Shown piece by piece: positions 18,634-26,933 of a DNA stretch of 64,000 nucleotides (position 1 is the stretch's first letter; the number at the start of each line of letters is the position of its first letter). The notes beneath the pieces were generated by a model. That model did not search any database, was not told the origin of the DNA, and saw only the letters and a program-made list of their open reading frames with translations. Made by a program: the position numbers and the translations under genes. The stretch is from Oscillospiraceae bacterium (lineage in GTDB: Bacteria > Bacillota > Clostridia > Oscillospirales > Acutalibacteraceae): the NCBI GenBank assembly GCA_003514385.1, contig DOQR01000004.1:297239-361238 (forward strand), read 5' to 3'.

Positions 18634-19701
18634 TTATTCGCCGAAAAAGCCCTTGTCAATGACCTTTTCGAACCAGGTCTTGCAGGTGTCCTCAAGTCTC
18701 AGCGCGTAGCTGACGCACTCGCGCATGAGGTTGACTATCGTCATGTTCATGCTCTTGCCGAAGCCGTCGATTGCCGGGATACACCAGCCGTACATATCGA
18801 TCATGCCGTTGCGTGCGGCGGCGGTTATCGCCTCGCCCTCGAGCTCGGCGGTGTGCATGATATCAATATCTTTTTTAAGATAAGCTATCGCCGCTATCAT
18901 CGCGTAGCAGCCCCAATCGGAGACGGTCGCGGTGATTATATTGTCGGTGATGCTCCGAACGGCTATTCCGCCGCCGCATCCGCAGCGGCACTCGCCCTCG
19001 TTGGCATAGGGAATATGCTTATGCAGATGGGGCGCGATAGTACCCATGCCTATCTCGTTGCCGAGGTCGCCAATCGCGATATTGAGCACGCCCATGGCTC
19101 GGAGCTTATCGAAGAGGATATCCATCTTCGCCTCAAGGTCGGTCACATCAAGTCCTGTGGCGTTATGGTACTTACCGATTTTATTTTCGCCGGGCGCTTC
19201 GATGCTGATAACAGCGGCGGGCTTGCCGTGGGAGATTATCTCATCGGCACAGCTCTCTGCCTTTGATTTATCTTTTGTAAAGGGCACGACAGCCATGGAT
19301 ATCGGATATTTTTTCAGCTCGTCTATCGACTCATAGAGATGAAGTCCGACAACTGCCGCCATAGCTTTGACGGCAGGGACATTCTCCTCCTGACAGACGA
19401 TAACGGGCTTCGCTCCGAACGCGATAACGAGCGAACGCGCGAGCAGGACGGAGCTGATAACGCCGTCCGTCTCGGCACTGCCGAACGGAGGCAGGACAAA
19501 GCCGGTCATTATATAGACGAGGTCATCCTGCTTCAGAGTGTCGCAGAGCTTCCCCGCTGCGTTCATGCAGAGGGGACCGCCCGTATATTCGCGCGAGGCA
19601 GGATAGAGGATATGACACACGCCGTATCCTCTGGGATCGATGTTGGAGATGTTGTCGAGGCTGTCGCCTAAATTGAGAAGAGTAAGCTCTTTTTGCGTCA
19701 T
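18634..19701 (-). CDS. DUF4392 protein (D-glutamate cyclase C-terminal-half homologue)
   Basis: A 355-residue cytosolic protein recognised as DUF4392. Visible landmarks are TGFVLPPFGSAETDG near residue 67, GVLNIAIGDLGNEIGMG near 205, a cysteine cluster CRCGCGGGIAV near 238, and VSDWGCYAMIAAIAYL near 260. In mammals DUF4392 is the C-terminal half of DGLUCY, with DUF1445 as the N-terminal half. Finding both as separate genes in one operon with 5-oxoprolinase and a D-amino acid transaminase strongly suggests they act together on D-glutamate. The gene is second in the operon, 14 bases after the transaminase gene. Reaction and stereochemistry are inferred, not read from catalytic residues. Confidence 0.87.
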   Translation of the reverse strand: MTQKELTLLNLGDSLDNISNIDPRGYGVCHILYPASREYTGGPLCMNAAGKLCDTLKQDDLVYIMTGFVLPPFGSAETDGVISSVLLARSLVIAFGAKPVIVCQEENVPAVKAMAAVVGLHLYESIDELKKYPISMAVVPFTKDKSKAESCADEIISHGKPAAVISIEAPGENKIGKYHNATGLDVTDLEAKMDILFDKLRAMGVLNIAIGDLGNEIGMGTIAPHLHKHIPYANEGECRCGCGGGIAVRSITDNIITATVSDWGCYAMIAAIAYLKKDIDIMHTAELEGEAITAAARNGMIDMYGWCIPAIDGFGKSMNMTIVNLMRECVSYALRLEDTCKTWFEKVIDKGFFGE

Positions 19702-19715
19702 ACCGCTCCCCTCCC

Positions 19716-20558
19716 TCAGACAGTCGTGGCGTCAATAAACTCTTTGACGAGGTATTTCTGGAGGGTGTCGATAAGCTCGGGCGCTTTGCCACCGACGGGC
19801 TTGCCGTCTATCTCGTTTGCGACAAGGCAGAACGAACCGGACGAAGAGACGATGACTTCATCGGCATCCATAAGCTCGGCGACAGTAAACGGAGTCTCGT
19901 CAACAGGGATATTGTTCGCCTTGCACGCTCTGATAAGATGCGCGCGGGCGATGCCGGGCAGGATATAATGATCGGTCGGATGGGTCTTGAATACACCGTT
20001 CTTTATGATATGTACATTGCTGTGAGCACACTCGGTGACTCTGTCGCCGCGATGGAAAACGCTCTCGTCGCAGCCTGCCTCGGCGGTCTTCTGAGCCGCC
20101 ATGACGCTCGGGATGAGGTTGAGGGTCTTTATATTGCAATGAAGGAATCTTGTGTCTTCAAGGGTTATGAGCTTAATGCGCTGAGAAAGATCCTTGACCT
20201 CTGCGGGCTTGATTGTGACCCAAATGTTGGCCTTGCCCTCTTTGGGGAACGCATGGTTGCGGATTCCGGTTCCGCGGGTCGCCTGCCAATAAACAAAGTT
20301 ATTGCCGCTGTCAACCTTGCTGACCATATCGTTGAGAATGTCTTTCATCTCGTCCTTTGTGCAGGGAAGCTCGATGCGGAGCAGTCCCGCGCTGTTGAAG
20401 AAACGGTCGATGTGCTCGTCAAGAGCGAAGATGACGCCGTTGCGGCTGTAAGTCGCGTCATAGACGCCGTCGCCGAAATAGCACACTCTGTCGTTCATGG
20501 GAACCATCATTTCTTCAAGAGGACCGAATTTGCCGTTGTAATACCCCAGATTTTCCAT
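19716..20558 (-). CDS. dat: D-amino acid transaminase (class IV aminotransferase)
   Basis: Transfers the amino group between D-alanine and 2-oxoglutarate, giving pyruvate and D-glutamate, with broad D-amino acid specificity. The 280-residue length is normal. The PLP lysine is K144 in CNIKTLN, E176 in RVTECAHSN is the cofactor-nitrogen glutamate, and R100 and H102 in TRGTGIRNHAF match the R-x-H carboxylate trap that distinguishes D-amino acid transaminases from branched-chain enzymes. First gene of the seven-gene operon, behind a promoter at 20676-20705 and an AAAGGA site. Its product D-glutamate is the expected substrate of the DUF1445/DUF4392 pair downstream. Confidence 0.92.
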   Translation of the reverse strand: MENLGYYNGKFGPLEEMMVPMNDRVCYFGDGVYDATYSRNGVIFALDEHIDRFFNSAGLLRIELPCTKDEMKDILNDMVSKVDSGNNFVYWQATRGTGIRNHAFPKEGKANIWVTIKPAEVKDLSQRIKLITLEDTRFLHCNIKTLNLIPSVMAAQKTAEAGCDESVFHRGDRVTECAHSNVHIIKNGVFKTHPTDHYILPGIARAHLIRACKANNIPVDETPFTVAELMDADEVIVSSSGSFCLVANEIDGKPVGGKAPELIDTLQKYLVKEFIDATTV

Positions 20559-20576
20559 TTATATATCATTCCTTTC

Positions 20577-20592
20577 CCTGCAAAAATGCAGG
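20577..20592 (-). other. Leader hairpin before the dat ribosome binding site
   Basis: A 6-bp stem (CCTGCA 20577-20582, TGCAGG 20587-20592) with an AAAA/TTTT loop ends just upstream of the AAAGGA site. It is not followed by a U-run. Confidence 0.4.
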
Positions 20593-20675
20593 ATATAATC
20601 AACAATTATTCAAAAATCCGCATCGGGCAAAGGCACAAAAGCGAGCCTTGTTTTCCCGCGATTTTCAGCATATTC

Positions 20676-20705
20676 ATTATACACACTATTAAATATAAAT
20701 GTAAA
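20676..20705 (-). promoter_or_regulatory. Promoter of the dat-alr operon
   Basis: Minus strand TTTACA (20700-20705), 18-bp spacer, perfect TATAAT (20676-20681). It leaves a leader of about 110 nt. The interval 20593-20675 shows no further gene or clear operator. Confidence 0.7.
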
Positions 20706-20810
20706 TAGTACCATTTAGATTCAATATTTTTTGTGGAAAAGCGGAGTTTTTATGAAAATTTTTCGGAAATTCGTCAGAGAGCAGAGATAAAAATTCTGAA
20801 ATGCAACAGA

Positions 20811-20840
20811 AATCAAAAAAGCGTCCCGCAAGCGGGACGC
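20811..20840 (-). terminator. Terminator of the O-antigen-ligase-like gene
   Basis: Perfect 9-bp GC-rich stem (GCGTCCCGC 20821-20829, GCGGGACGC 20832-20840) followed on the minus strand by TTTTTTGATTT. Confidence 0.92.
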
Positions 20841-20867
20841 CCTGTTTATTTTTGATATATCAGCGTG

Positions 20868-22703
20868 TTATTTATTTTCCGCCGAGCGGTCGCGCGCATC
20901 CTCGCTGACGGAGAGCGCATTCGCCAAAATGGCCGACGCGACGCCGCCGACTGCAGAAAATGTCAGAATATCGCCGTCGAGCGCGGAGAGAATCAGAATA
21001 ACGACGGAAGTGAACATATAGACTGCGCAGCCTGCCGAACGGAAAACTTTCGAAAGATTTCCGAGGATAAACGCGAGCAGCTTCAGGAAGATGAACGCCG
21101 CGGGCAGGATATAGACAATAAAGCCGAGAATACCGTAGTTGAGCGCGACGGTTATGGGATCGGAATGGACCTTTGTCGCGGTCTTTATCGAATCCGTCTG
21201 ATCGAACAGCGCGGCGAATTTCAAGCCGAAGAGTTTTGTCTGAACATCGCCCTCGCCGAACATCTTTGAGTAATAAACCGTTCTGTCGATATTTATCGCG
21301 CCGGCATTCGGAAGCGCGGGACTTCTGAGCGAGCCGAAGCCTATCGCGGCGGCGGGAGCGTTGTTCTCCGGAGCTGCTGTGCCGGGTTCCTCCGTATCGG
21401 GCGGAGCGGTGGGTTCCGGTTTCGTCTCAACGGGAGGCATCGTGCTCTCCTCCGGGCGGGTGACACGGTTGCTGATATCGGTAAGGAAGCTCTCGATATC
21501 GGATCTGTCCGGCATCGTGGGCTTCGTCTGCCACCATCTTGTGGTCTCGGTGCTTATCTCCGTTGTCTCTTCGGAGGTGTCATCAGTGCTGTCGCCGGCG
21601 GGTTCTTTTGTGGATTCGCCTGCTGTAGAAGCCGAGCTTTTTTCGGTGGTCTTTTTGTCATCGCCTTTTGCTGTGTCATCGTCTTTTTTATCGCTGCCGG
21701 GCACATAGCCGGAATCGAGGTTCGGGACATAATCGCTGTCGTCGTCCTCGTCCTCATCGCCGAAGATCGGATCATCACCGTTCGGATTGACAGTCGGCGA
21801 CTGCTGACCGTTATATGTATAGAACATACCCTTGAAGCTGAACGTGCCGTCGAAGCTGCTCTTCACGGGAGATATCGGCAGGAGTGCGAGAATGAGCACG
21901 CAGAAAAGTGCGCTCGAAAGAAATGCACGCATCATGGGCGGACGGTTCTCTTTTCTGCCGTCCCGCCAGGATGAAAATGTCCACATAAAGAGGATAGCCG
22001 AGAATATGACGGAAACGAAGAGCACGGGCTTTGAATTCGAGAGCACTGCGCCGACGAGAAGCAGTATAACACCTGCCGCCGGGACTATCCACGAGAGCGC
22101 CGCATCGGCGGGCTTTGTGCTATCCGCTTTCTTTCTGCCGAGATGGGAGATGAAGAAAACGAGAGCGGTCGGGATAAGCAGGGCGAGCGCCACAGCGAAC
22201 GAGGTCGAATAATGGAACGTGCCCTTCTTCGAAAGATAATTTATAATGAGCGTCAGAGCATAGATAAGCGCCGTCGCCGCTATAACAGTGGGGTGAACCC
22301 TGCGTCCGACGGTCTGCGCGGTCTCGAATATGAGCAGGAACATGAACGCGAAGAAGAAAGTATCCGCCATGAGTCCGAGCATATAGAAAAACGCGATATG
22401 GTCTCCGCGGGTCGCGCTCATAAGGCACATCAGTGCGATATATGCGGCAGCGATACCGTTATAGACTTTGAACAGGGTGCTGTATTTGCCCTTGTAGAAG
22501 CCGAGGGTGAACACGGTCACGGCGACGATGATAACCGCCCTGACAGCACCCGAGACGCTGATATAATTCGCCTTGCCGAGATTGATAACAATAGACGAAA
22601 GTATATCGAGCAGCGGCTGAATGACGACCAGCGCGCAGGTCACGATATAGAGCACTGCGCCCTTTTCGCTGTTTGCACTTTTGACAGTTTTCTGATTATT
22701 CAT
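20868..22703 (-). CDS. O-antigen ligase/polymerase-like membrane protein with a long disordered extracytoplasmic insert
   Basis: A 611-residue polytopic membrane protein. About ten helices occupy residues 18-300 and two to three more lie after residue 520. Between the last helix pairs sits the extracytoplasmic stretch typical of Wzy/WaaL-like proteins (FGEGDVQTKLFG and KVHSDPITVALNYGILGF), which supports the assignment. Unusually, about residues 300-440 form a low-complexity Asp/Glu/Ser/Thr/Pro/Lys insert (for example DEDEDDDSDY, SEETTEISTETT, MPPVETKPEPTAPP) with no predicted structure. It may span the wall or be glycosylated. The likely job is polymerising or ligating a surface glycan. It has its own promoter and terminator and no glycan genes beside it. 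Confidence 0.7.
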   Translation of the reverse strand: MNNQKTVKSANSEKGAVLYIVTCALVVIQPLLDILSSIVINLGKANYISVSGAVRAVIIVAVTVFTLGFYKGKYSTLFKVYNGIAAAYIALMCLMSATRGDHIAFFYMLGLMADTFFFAFMFLLIFETAQTVGRRVHPTVIAATALIYALTLIINYLSKKGTFHYSTSFAVALALLIPTALVFFISHLGRKKADSTKPADAALSWIVPAAGVILLLVGAVLSNSKPVLFVSVIFSAILFMWTFSSWRDGRKENRPPMMRAFLSSALFCVLILALLPISPVKSSFDGTFSFKGMFYTYNGQQSPTVNPNGDDPIFGDEDEDDDSDYVPNLDSGYVPGSDKKDDDTAKGDDKKTTEKSSASTAGESTKEPAGDSTDDTSEETTEISTETTRWWQTKPTMPDRSDIESFLTDISNRVTRPEESTMPPVETKPEPTAPPDTEEPGTAAPENNAPAAAIGFGSLRSPALPNAGAINIDRTVYYSKMFGEGDVQTKLFGLKFAALFDQTDSIKTATKVHSDPITVALNYGILGFIVYILPAAFIFLKLLAFILGNLSKVFRSAGCAVYMFTSVVILILSALDGDILTFSAVGGVASAILANALSVSEDARDRSAENK

Positions 22704-22747
22704 AATTCACTGTCCTTCCGGAAAAATCATTTTTATTTTCTATATTA

Positions 22748-22776
22748 ATTATACCACAAACCGTAAAAAATATCAA
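22748..22776 (-). promoter_or_regulatory. Sigma-A promoter of the O-antigen-ligase-like gene
   Basis: Minus strand TTGATA (22771-22776), 17-bp spacer, perfect TATAAT (22748-22753). Confidence 0.75.
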
Positions 22777-22782
22777 TCCGAG

Positions 22783-24393
22783 TCAGAGCGTGGTGACTTC
22801 CATGCCGCGGCTCTCCTTGAACTCGACAAAATCGTCGTAGTTGCCCGAATGGTCGATAACTCCGTCGTCGCAAATCTCGATTATTCTGTTGGCGACGGTA
22901 TTGACTATTTCATAATCGTGCGAGCAGAACAGCACGTTGCCCTTGAAATCCGAAAGTCCGTTGTTGACGGCGGTTATGGACTCGAGGTCGAGGTGGTTCG
23001 TCGGCTGATCGAGAATGAGAACATTCGAGCCGAAGAGCATCATGCGCGAGAGCATGCATCTGACCTTTTCGCCGCCGGAGAGGACATTGACGGGCTTCAA
23101 CACCGCATCGCCCGAGAACAGCATTCTGCCGAGGAAGCCGCGGATATAAGTCTCGGTCTGATCCTTTGAATACTGGCGCATCCAATCGATAAGATTGAGA
23201 TCGGAGTTAAAGAACGCGGAATTATCCGCCGGGAAATAGGAGCGCGAGGTGCTCAGTCCCCACTTGAAGCTGCCGCTGTCGGGGGTCTCCTCTTCCATGA
23301 GAATTTTGAAGAGCATAGTTATCGCCTGCTCGCTTTTTCCGACAAAGGCTATTTTGTCGTTCTTGCGCACGGTAAAGCTGACATTGTTGAGAAGCTTCAC
23401 TCCGTCAACTTCCTTTGTCAGTCCCTCGACCGTAAGAATATCCTTGCCGACCTCTCTGTCCATATCGAAGCCGACAAACGGATAGCGGCGGCTCGACGCG
23501 GGGAGCTCTTCGATAGTGAGCTTATCGAGCAGCTTCTTTCTCGAAGTTGCCTGGCGGGACTTCGATTTATTCGCGGAGAATCTTGCGATGAAAGCCTGAA
23601 GCTCCCTCGCCTTTTCTTCGTTTTTCTTGTTCTGCTGCTTTATGAGCTTCTGAATGAGCTGGCTCGACTCATACCAGAACTCGTAGTTGCCGACATACAT
23701 CTTTATCTCGGAATAATCGATATCGACTATTCTCGTGCAAACATTATTGAGGAAGTGACGGTCATGCGAAACGACTATGACCGTTCCGAAATATTCGCTC
23801 AGGAAATCTTCGAGCCATTTGACGGCGGCTATATCGAGGTCGTTCGTAGGCTCGTCGAGCAGGATTATATCGGGGTTGCCGAAAAGCGCCTGTGCAAGCA
23901 GGACTTTGACCTTCTGCGAACCGGAGAGCGACGCCATCTGCTCATATAGCAGGCTCTCTTCAAGGCCGAGACCCTGAATCAGCTTTGACGCGTCTGACTC
24001 CGCCTCCCAGCCGTCGAGCTCAGCGAACTCCTCTTCGAGCACTGCGGCGCGCATTCCGTCCTCCTCGCTGAAGTCCGGCTTTTCATAGAGCGCGTCCTTT
24101 TCTTTCATTATATCATAGAGGCGGCGGTTGCCCATAATAACGGTGTCGAGCACGGTGTATTCGTCAAAAGCGTAGTGATCCTGACGGAGCACGGACATTC
24201 TGACGGTCGGCGGTATTATGACCGAGCCGTGCGAGGGCTCGAGCTCGCCGCAGAGTATTTTCAGAAATGTAGACTTGCCCGCGCCGTTTGCGCCGATTAT
24301 ACCGTAGCAGTTGCCGGGCGTAAATTTGAGATCGACGCCCTTGAACAGGGTCTGGGTGCCGAAATTGAAGCTGAGATCGGATACTGTTATCAT
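22783..24393 (-). CDS. ABC-F family ATPase (YbiT/YkpA type)
   Basis: Soluble twin-ATPase protein of 536 residues that acts on ribosomes rather than in transport. First domain: Walker A GANGAGKST, a variant signature SLSGSQKVKVLLAQ, and Walker B ILLDEPTNDLD. Second domain: a degenerate P-loop (GKSEQAITM), signature LSGGEKVRCMLSRM, Walker B LILDQPTNHLD. The linker ARFSANKSKSRQATSRKKLL is the basic P-site interaction motif region of YbiT-type members. The degenerate second P-loop and the DQPTN variant are features of this subgroup. Start chosen at ATG 24393 (MITVSDLSFNFG) behind GGGAG; the upstream extension is not conserved-looking. The 5' leader forms a strong hairpin at 24424-24449. Antibiotic protection is possible but not indicated. 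Confidence 0.92.
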   Translation of the reverse strand: MITVSDLSFNFGTQTLFKGVDLKFTPGNCYGIIGANGAGKSTFLKILCGELEPSHGSVIIPPTVRMSVLRQDHYAFDEYTVLDTVIMGNRRLYDIMKEKDALYEKPDFSEEDGMRAAVLEEEFAELDGWEAESDASKLIQGLGLEESLLYEQMASLSGSQKVKVLLAQALFGNPDIILLDEPTNDLDIAAVKWLEDFLSEYFGTVIVVSHDRHFLNNVCTRIVDIDYSEIKMYVGNYEFWYESSQLIQKLIKQQNKKNEEKARELQAFIARFSANKSKSRQATSRKKLLDKLTIEELPASSRRYPFVGFDMDREVGKDILTVEGLTKEVDGVKLLNNVSFTVRKNDKIAFVGKSEQAITMLFKILMEEETPDSGSFKWGLSTSRSYFPADNSAFFNSDLNLIDWMRQYSKDQTETYIRGFLGRMLFSGDAVLKPVNVLSGGEKVRCMLSRMMLFGSNVLILDQPTNHLDLESITAVNNGLSDFKGNVLFCSHDYEIVNTVANRIIEICDDGVIDHSGNYDDFVEFKESRGMEVTTL

Positions 24394-24423
24394 CTTGTTC
24401 TCCCGTTTTTTTACAATAAATAT

Positions 24424-24449
24424 CTGCGGGCAAACGCATTCGCCCGCAG
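24424..24449 (-). other. Stable hairpin in the ABC-F leader
   Basis: Perfect 8-bp stem (CTGCGGGC 24424-24431, GCCCGCAG 24442-24449) upstream of the ABC-F start. Leaders of ABC-F genes often carry attenuators, but no U-tract follows this hairpin closely, so it is only a candidate. Confidence 0.4.
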
Positions 24450-24497
24450 TATAATATAATAGCACATATAAGGATTTTCTTCAAGTGGCGGAAAAAA

Positions 24498-25133
24498 TCA
24501 GTTTTCCTCCACGAAGCTTTTCAGCGTATCTTCAACGCGCACGCCGGCGCTCTCGAGACGGGCGCGGTCATGGTGTCCGCTCGTTATAAGCAGGCACTGC
24601 GAGCCGATCGCCTTTGCGACATCGCAGTCGTGCAGAAGATCGCCGACAACGACGGCTTTTGACGCATCGACGCCGTGCTCCTCTATGAATTTTTCCGCGC
24701 GCTCGACCTTGCTGCCGGCAAGGAGGTTGTCTGCGCCGAGGACGGAGTCGAAATATCCGTCGATTTCATAGTGCTTCAAAAGCCGTTCGAGCTGGCTCTG
24801 CTCGCTCGACGAGAGTACGACCTGCGGAATGCCGAGGCGCTTTGCCTCCTCGAGAGCCGCAGAGACGAAGCGAGTCAGTCCGCAATTTTTTACATGGGCT
24901 TCATAGCCCTGCTGGAACTCGGTGAGAATCAAATCGTAGTCCTCATTTTCGAGGTCGAGCACCTGCTCATAGAAATGGCGGATAGGTACATCTATATATT
25001 CACGGTACTCATCGAGCGTTATCGGCTCTTTTGAGCGGCGGGCAAGCATATCGTTGACGGAGCCGAGCGCGGCGCCGACATCATCGAGCAGAGTGCCGTT
25101 AAAATCCCAGATAATAAGCGAATAGTTTTTCAT
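24498..25133 (-). CDS. HAD-family phosphatase (phosphoglycolate phosphatase-like)
   Basis: A 211-residue haloacid-dehalogenase-superfamily hydrolase. Motif I is DFNGTLLDD near residue 9 (a D-x-N-G-T-L variant), motif II is VLSSSEQSQLERL, the conserved lysine lies in LAGSKVERAEKF and motif III is VVGDLLHDCDVAKAIG. The helical cap between motifs I and II is of the C1 type. Subfamily resemblance is to phosphoglycolate phosphatase/PpaX-like enzymes, but the Asn in DFN and the HD in LLHDCD differ from the usual DxDGT and GDxxxD. Start at ATG 25133 has GGAGA 4 nt upstream; a much longer frame from 25310 runs over the divergent promoter region and the PHP gene start. Confidence 0.82.
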   Translation of the reverse strand: MKNYSLIIWDFNGTLLDDVGAALGSVNDMLARRSKEPITLDEYREYIDVPIRHFYEQVLDLENEDYDLILTEFQQGYEAHVKNCGLTRFVSAALEEAKRLGIPQVVLSSSEQSQLERLLKHYEIDGYFDSVLGADNLLAGSKVERAEKFIEEHGVDASKAVVVGDLLHDCDVAKAIGSQCLLITSGHHDRARLESAGVRVEDTLKSFVEEN

Positions 25134-25218
25134 AAGTTCTCCAAAATTCAAAAAATAATTGCGAAAGCATTGAGATCGGAGTATAATACTCACGACAAAA
25201 CGAGAAAGAGTGAGACGG

Positions 25219-25905
25219 ATGAAAGAATATCTTTTTGAAATGCACGCGCACACCTCGCAAACAAGCAGGTGCGGCGAAGTTCCTGCGGAGCAGGTTGTGA
25301 ATACTTTCAAAAATCTCGGCTACGACGGAATAGCCATAACCGACCACATGCATACGGGCACGATGGAAAAGATAGCAAACGAGCCATGGGAGAAGAAAGC
25401 GGATCATTTCTTCGAGGGTTACAGAGCTGCAAAGGCACTTGAGACCGAGGATTTCACGGTTCTTCTCGGCATGGAGCTGAGATTTCTCGAAAACGACAAC
25501 GACTATCTTGTCTACGGCTTCAACGAGGACTTTGTCTATTCGCATCCCGACCTCGACAGGATTGAGTGCCTCGAGGACTTCAGACCGATAGCAGACGAGA
25601 ATAACCTCATCGTTTTTCAGGCGCACCCATTCAGAGTCGGCATGACGGTCACAGACAACGAGCTGCTCGACGGAGTTGAGATATACAACGCCCATCCCGG
25701 TCACGAATCGAACAACGAGATTGCCGAAGCGTGGGCGAAGAAATACGGCCACCTGCGCGTAACATCAGGCTCGGATTATCACGGCAAATTAAATGTTCAC
25801 CCCGGCGGGCTCTTCTTCCCCGAGCGTCCCGCCTGCCCGCACTGCCTCGAAAAGCTGCTCAGAGACCGCAGATACAGGCTGCGCACGGACAAAGTTACTG
25901 AATAA
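25219..25905 (+). CDS. PHP-domain phosphoesterase-like protein
   Basis: A 228-residue PHP-family metallohydrolase. Metal-binding elements are EMHAHTSQTSRCGE near the N-terminus, GIAITDHMH, LGMELRF, QAHPFR, EIYNAHPG and the terminal SGSDYHG. Together these supply the His/Asp/Glu set for a three-metal centre. Related proteins hydrolyse histidinol phosphate, 5'-nucleotides or small phosphodiesters; the substrate here is unknown. The C-terminal PACPHC could add a metal site. ATG 25219 is preferred over GTG 25210, with only a weak purine-rich site upstream. It is divergent from the HAD gene and ends in a strong terminator. Confidence 0.82.
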   Translation: MKEYLFEMHAHTSQTSRCGEVPAEQVVNTFKNLGYDGIAITDHMHTGTMEKIANEPWEKKADHFFEGYRAAKALETEDFTVLLGMELRFLENDNDYLVYGFNEDFVYSHPDLDRIECLEDFRPIADENNLIVFQAHPFRVGMTVTDNELLDGVEIYNAHPGHESNNEIAEAWAKKYGHLRVTSGSDYHGKLNVHPGGLFFPERPACPHCLEKLLRDRRYRLRTDKVTE

Positions 25906-25918
25906 AACTCATATTTCA

Positions 25919-25955
25919 AAGCACTGCCCGGCTTTCGTCAGGCAGTGCTTTTTTG
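25919..25955. terminator. Terminator between the PHP gene and the convergent lipid kinase gene
   Basis: 10-bp stem (AAGCACTGCC 25919-25928, GGCAGTGCTT 25941-25950) followed by TTTT on the plus strand; it mainly serves the PHP gene. Confidence 0.85.
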
Positions 25956-25957
25956 TT

Positions 25958-26902
25958 TTATTTTCTCGCCGCTTCGCGCTCGGTTCTGCCCTTATGGAAC
26001 TCGGAGAACTGAGGCACGACGAACTTGATTCCCTTGGGAACAAGCTCAAACACGACATCGTTGACATACTCGCACTCGCCGTCGATATTGACAGCCGCGG
26101 GAACATCGCTGTGGATAGTCAGCTTTGTGCCGTTGATATACTGGGTCATCGGCAGACCGAGGTGCTGACCTTTCTTATACTTCTGAAGAAGCGGGAACAG
26201 GCGCAAACGGCCTCTGTCGTGGCGGATGATAACAAAGTCAAGCTTGCCGTCATCCGGCCATGCGAGCGGAGCCGCCTTGAAGCCGCCGCCGTACCAACGG
26301 GAATTCGCCGCGACGCAGAGCAGGACATCCTGCTTTATCGGCTCGCCGTCGTCAATAGTTATGGTGAACTCATGACCTATTTTCTTGCAGAGCGCCTGGA
26401 GAGCCGCCGCGACATACGCGGTCTCACCCGTCATAAGCGGCATCTTCTTGAAATAGGACTGCTTCGCGCAAACCTCGGCGTCCATGCCCATGGAGCACTG
26501 GTTGATGGCTATCTTATCGCCGCACTTGATAACATCAAGCTCGACGGGTATACCCGTGACCTGAGCCTCGACATTGCAGAACTGCTCCTTTGTGCCGAAC
26601 AGGCGGACAAAATCGTTGCCCGAGCCCAGCGGGATAACTGCGACCTCGCAGTTGGGATAGCCGTAAGCGCCGTTGACCACCTCATAGAGAGTTCCGTCGC
26701 CGCCGCAGGCATAGAAGCGGAGCGCTTCGCCGGATTTTGCGTGTTCCCTGCAGTAGTTCTGGGCGTCGCCCTGACATTTTGTGACATAGATCTCATAGTC
26801 GAGACCCGCTTTGCCGCAATAGTCCTCAATCTGGGGACGGATAATGCTCTCGGCATTGCCCTTCTTTCCTGCTGCCGGATTGATGAGGAAAATATGTTTC
26901 AC
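25958..26902 (-). CDS. Diacylglycerol kinase-like lipid kinase (YegS/DgkB/BmrU family)
   Basis: ATP-dependent lipid kinase of 314 residues. The nucleotide motif is INPAAGKKGN at residues 7-16; the catalytic-domain motif GGDGTLYEVVNG near residue 67 and PLGSGNDFVRLFG near 90 are hallmarks. A second beta-sandwich domain follows with VAANSRWYGGGFKAAP and DGKLDFVII. In Firmicutes such enzymes recycle diacylglycerol released by lipoteichoic-acid synthesis (DgkB) or phosphorylate other lipids. No lipid genes are adjacent, so the substrate is inferred only. The rRNA methyltransferase gene ends up upstream on the same strand 31 bases away; the two may be co-transcribed. Confidence 0.88.
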   Translation of the reverse strand: MKHIFLINPAAGKKGNAESIIRPQIEDYCGKAGLDYEIYVTKCQGDAQNYCREHAKSGEALRFYACGGDGTLYEVVNGAYGYPNCEVAVIPLGSGNDFVRLFGTKEQFCNVEAQVTGIPVELDVIKCGDKIAINQCSMGMDAEVCAKQSYFKKMPLMTGETAYVAAALQALCKKIGHEFTITIDDGEPIKQDVLLCVAANSRWYGGGFKAAPLAWPDDGKLDFVIIRHDRGRLRLFPLLQKYKKGQHLGLPMTQYINGTKLTIHSDVPAAVNIDGECEYVNDVVFELVPKGIKFVVPQFSEFHKGRTEREAARK

Positions 26903-26933
26903 AAATAATACCTCCTGTTTTACCTCTTTCGCC

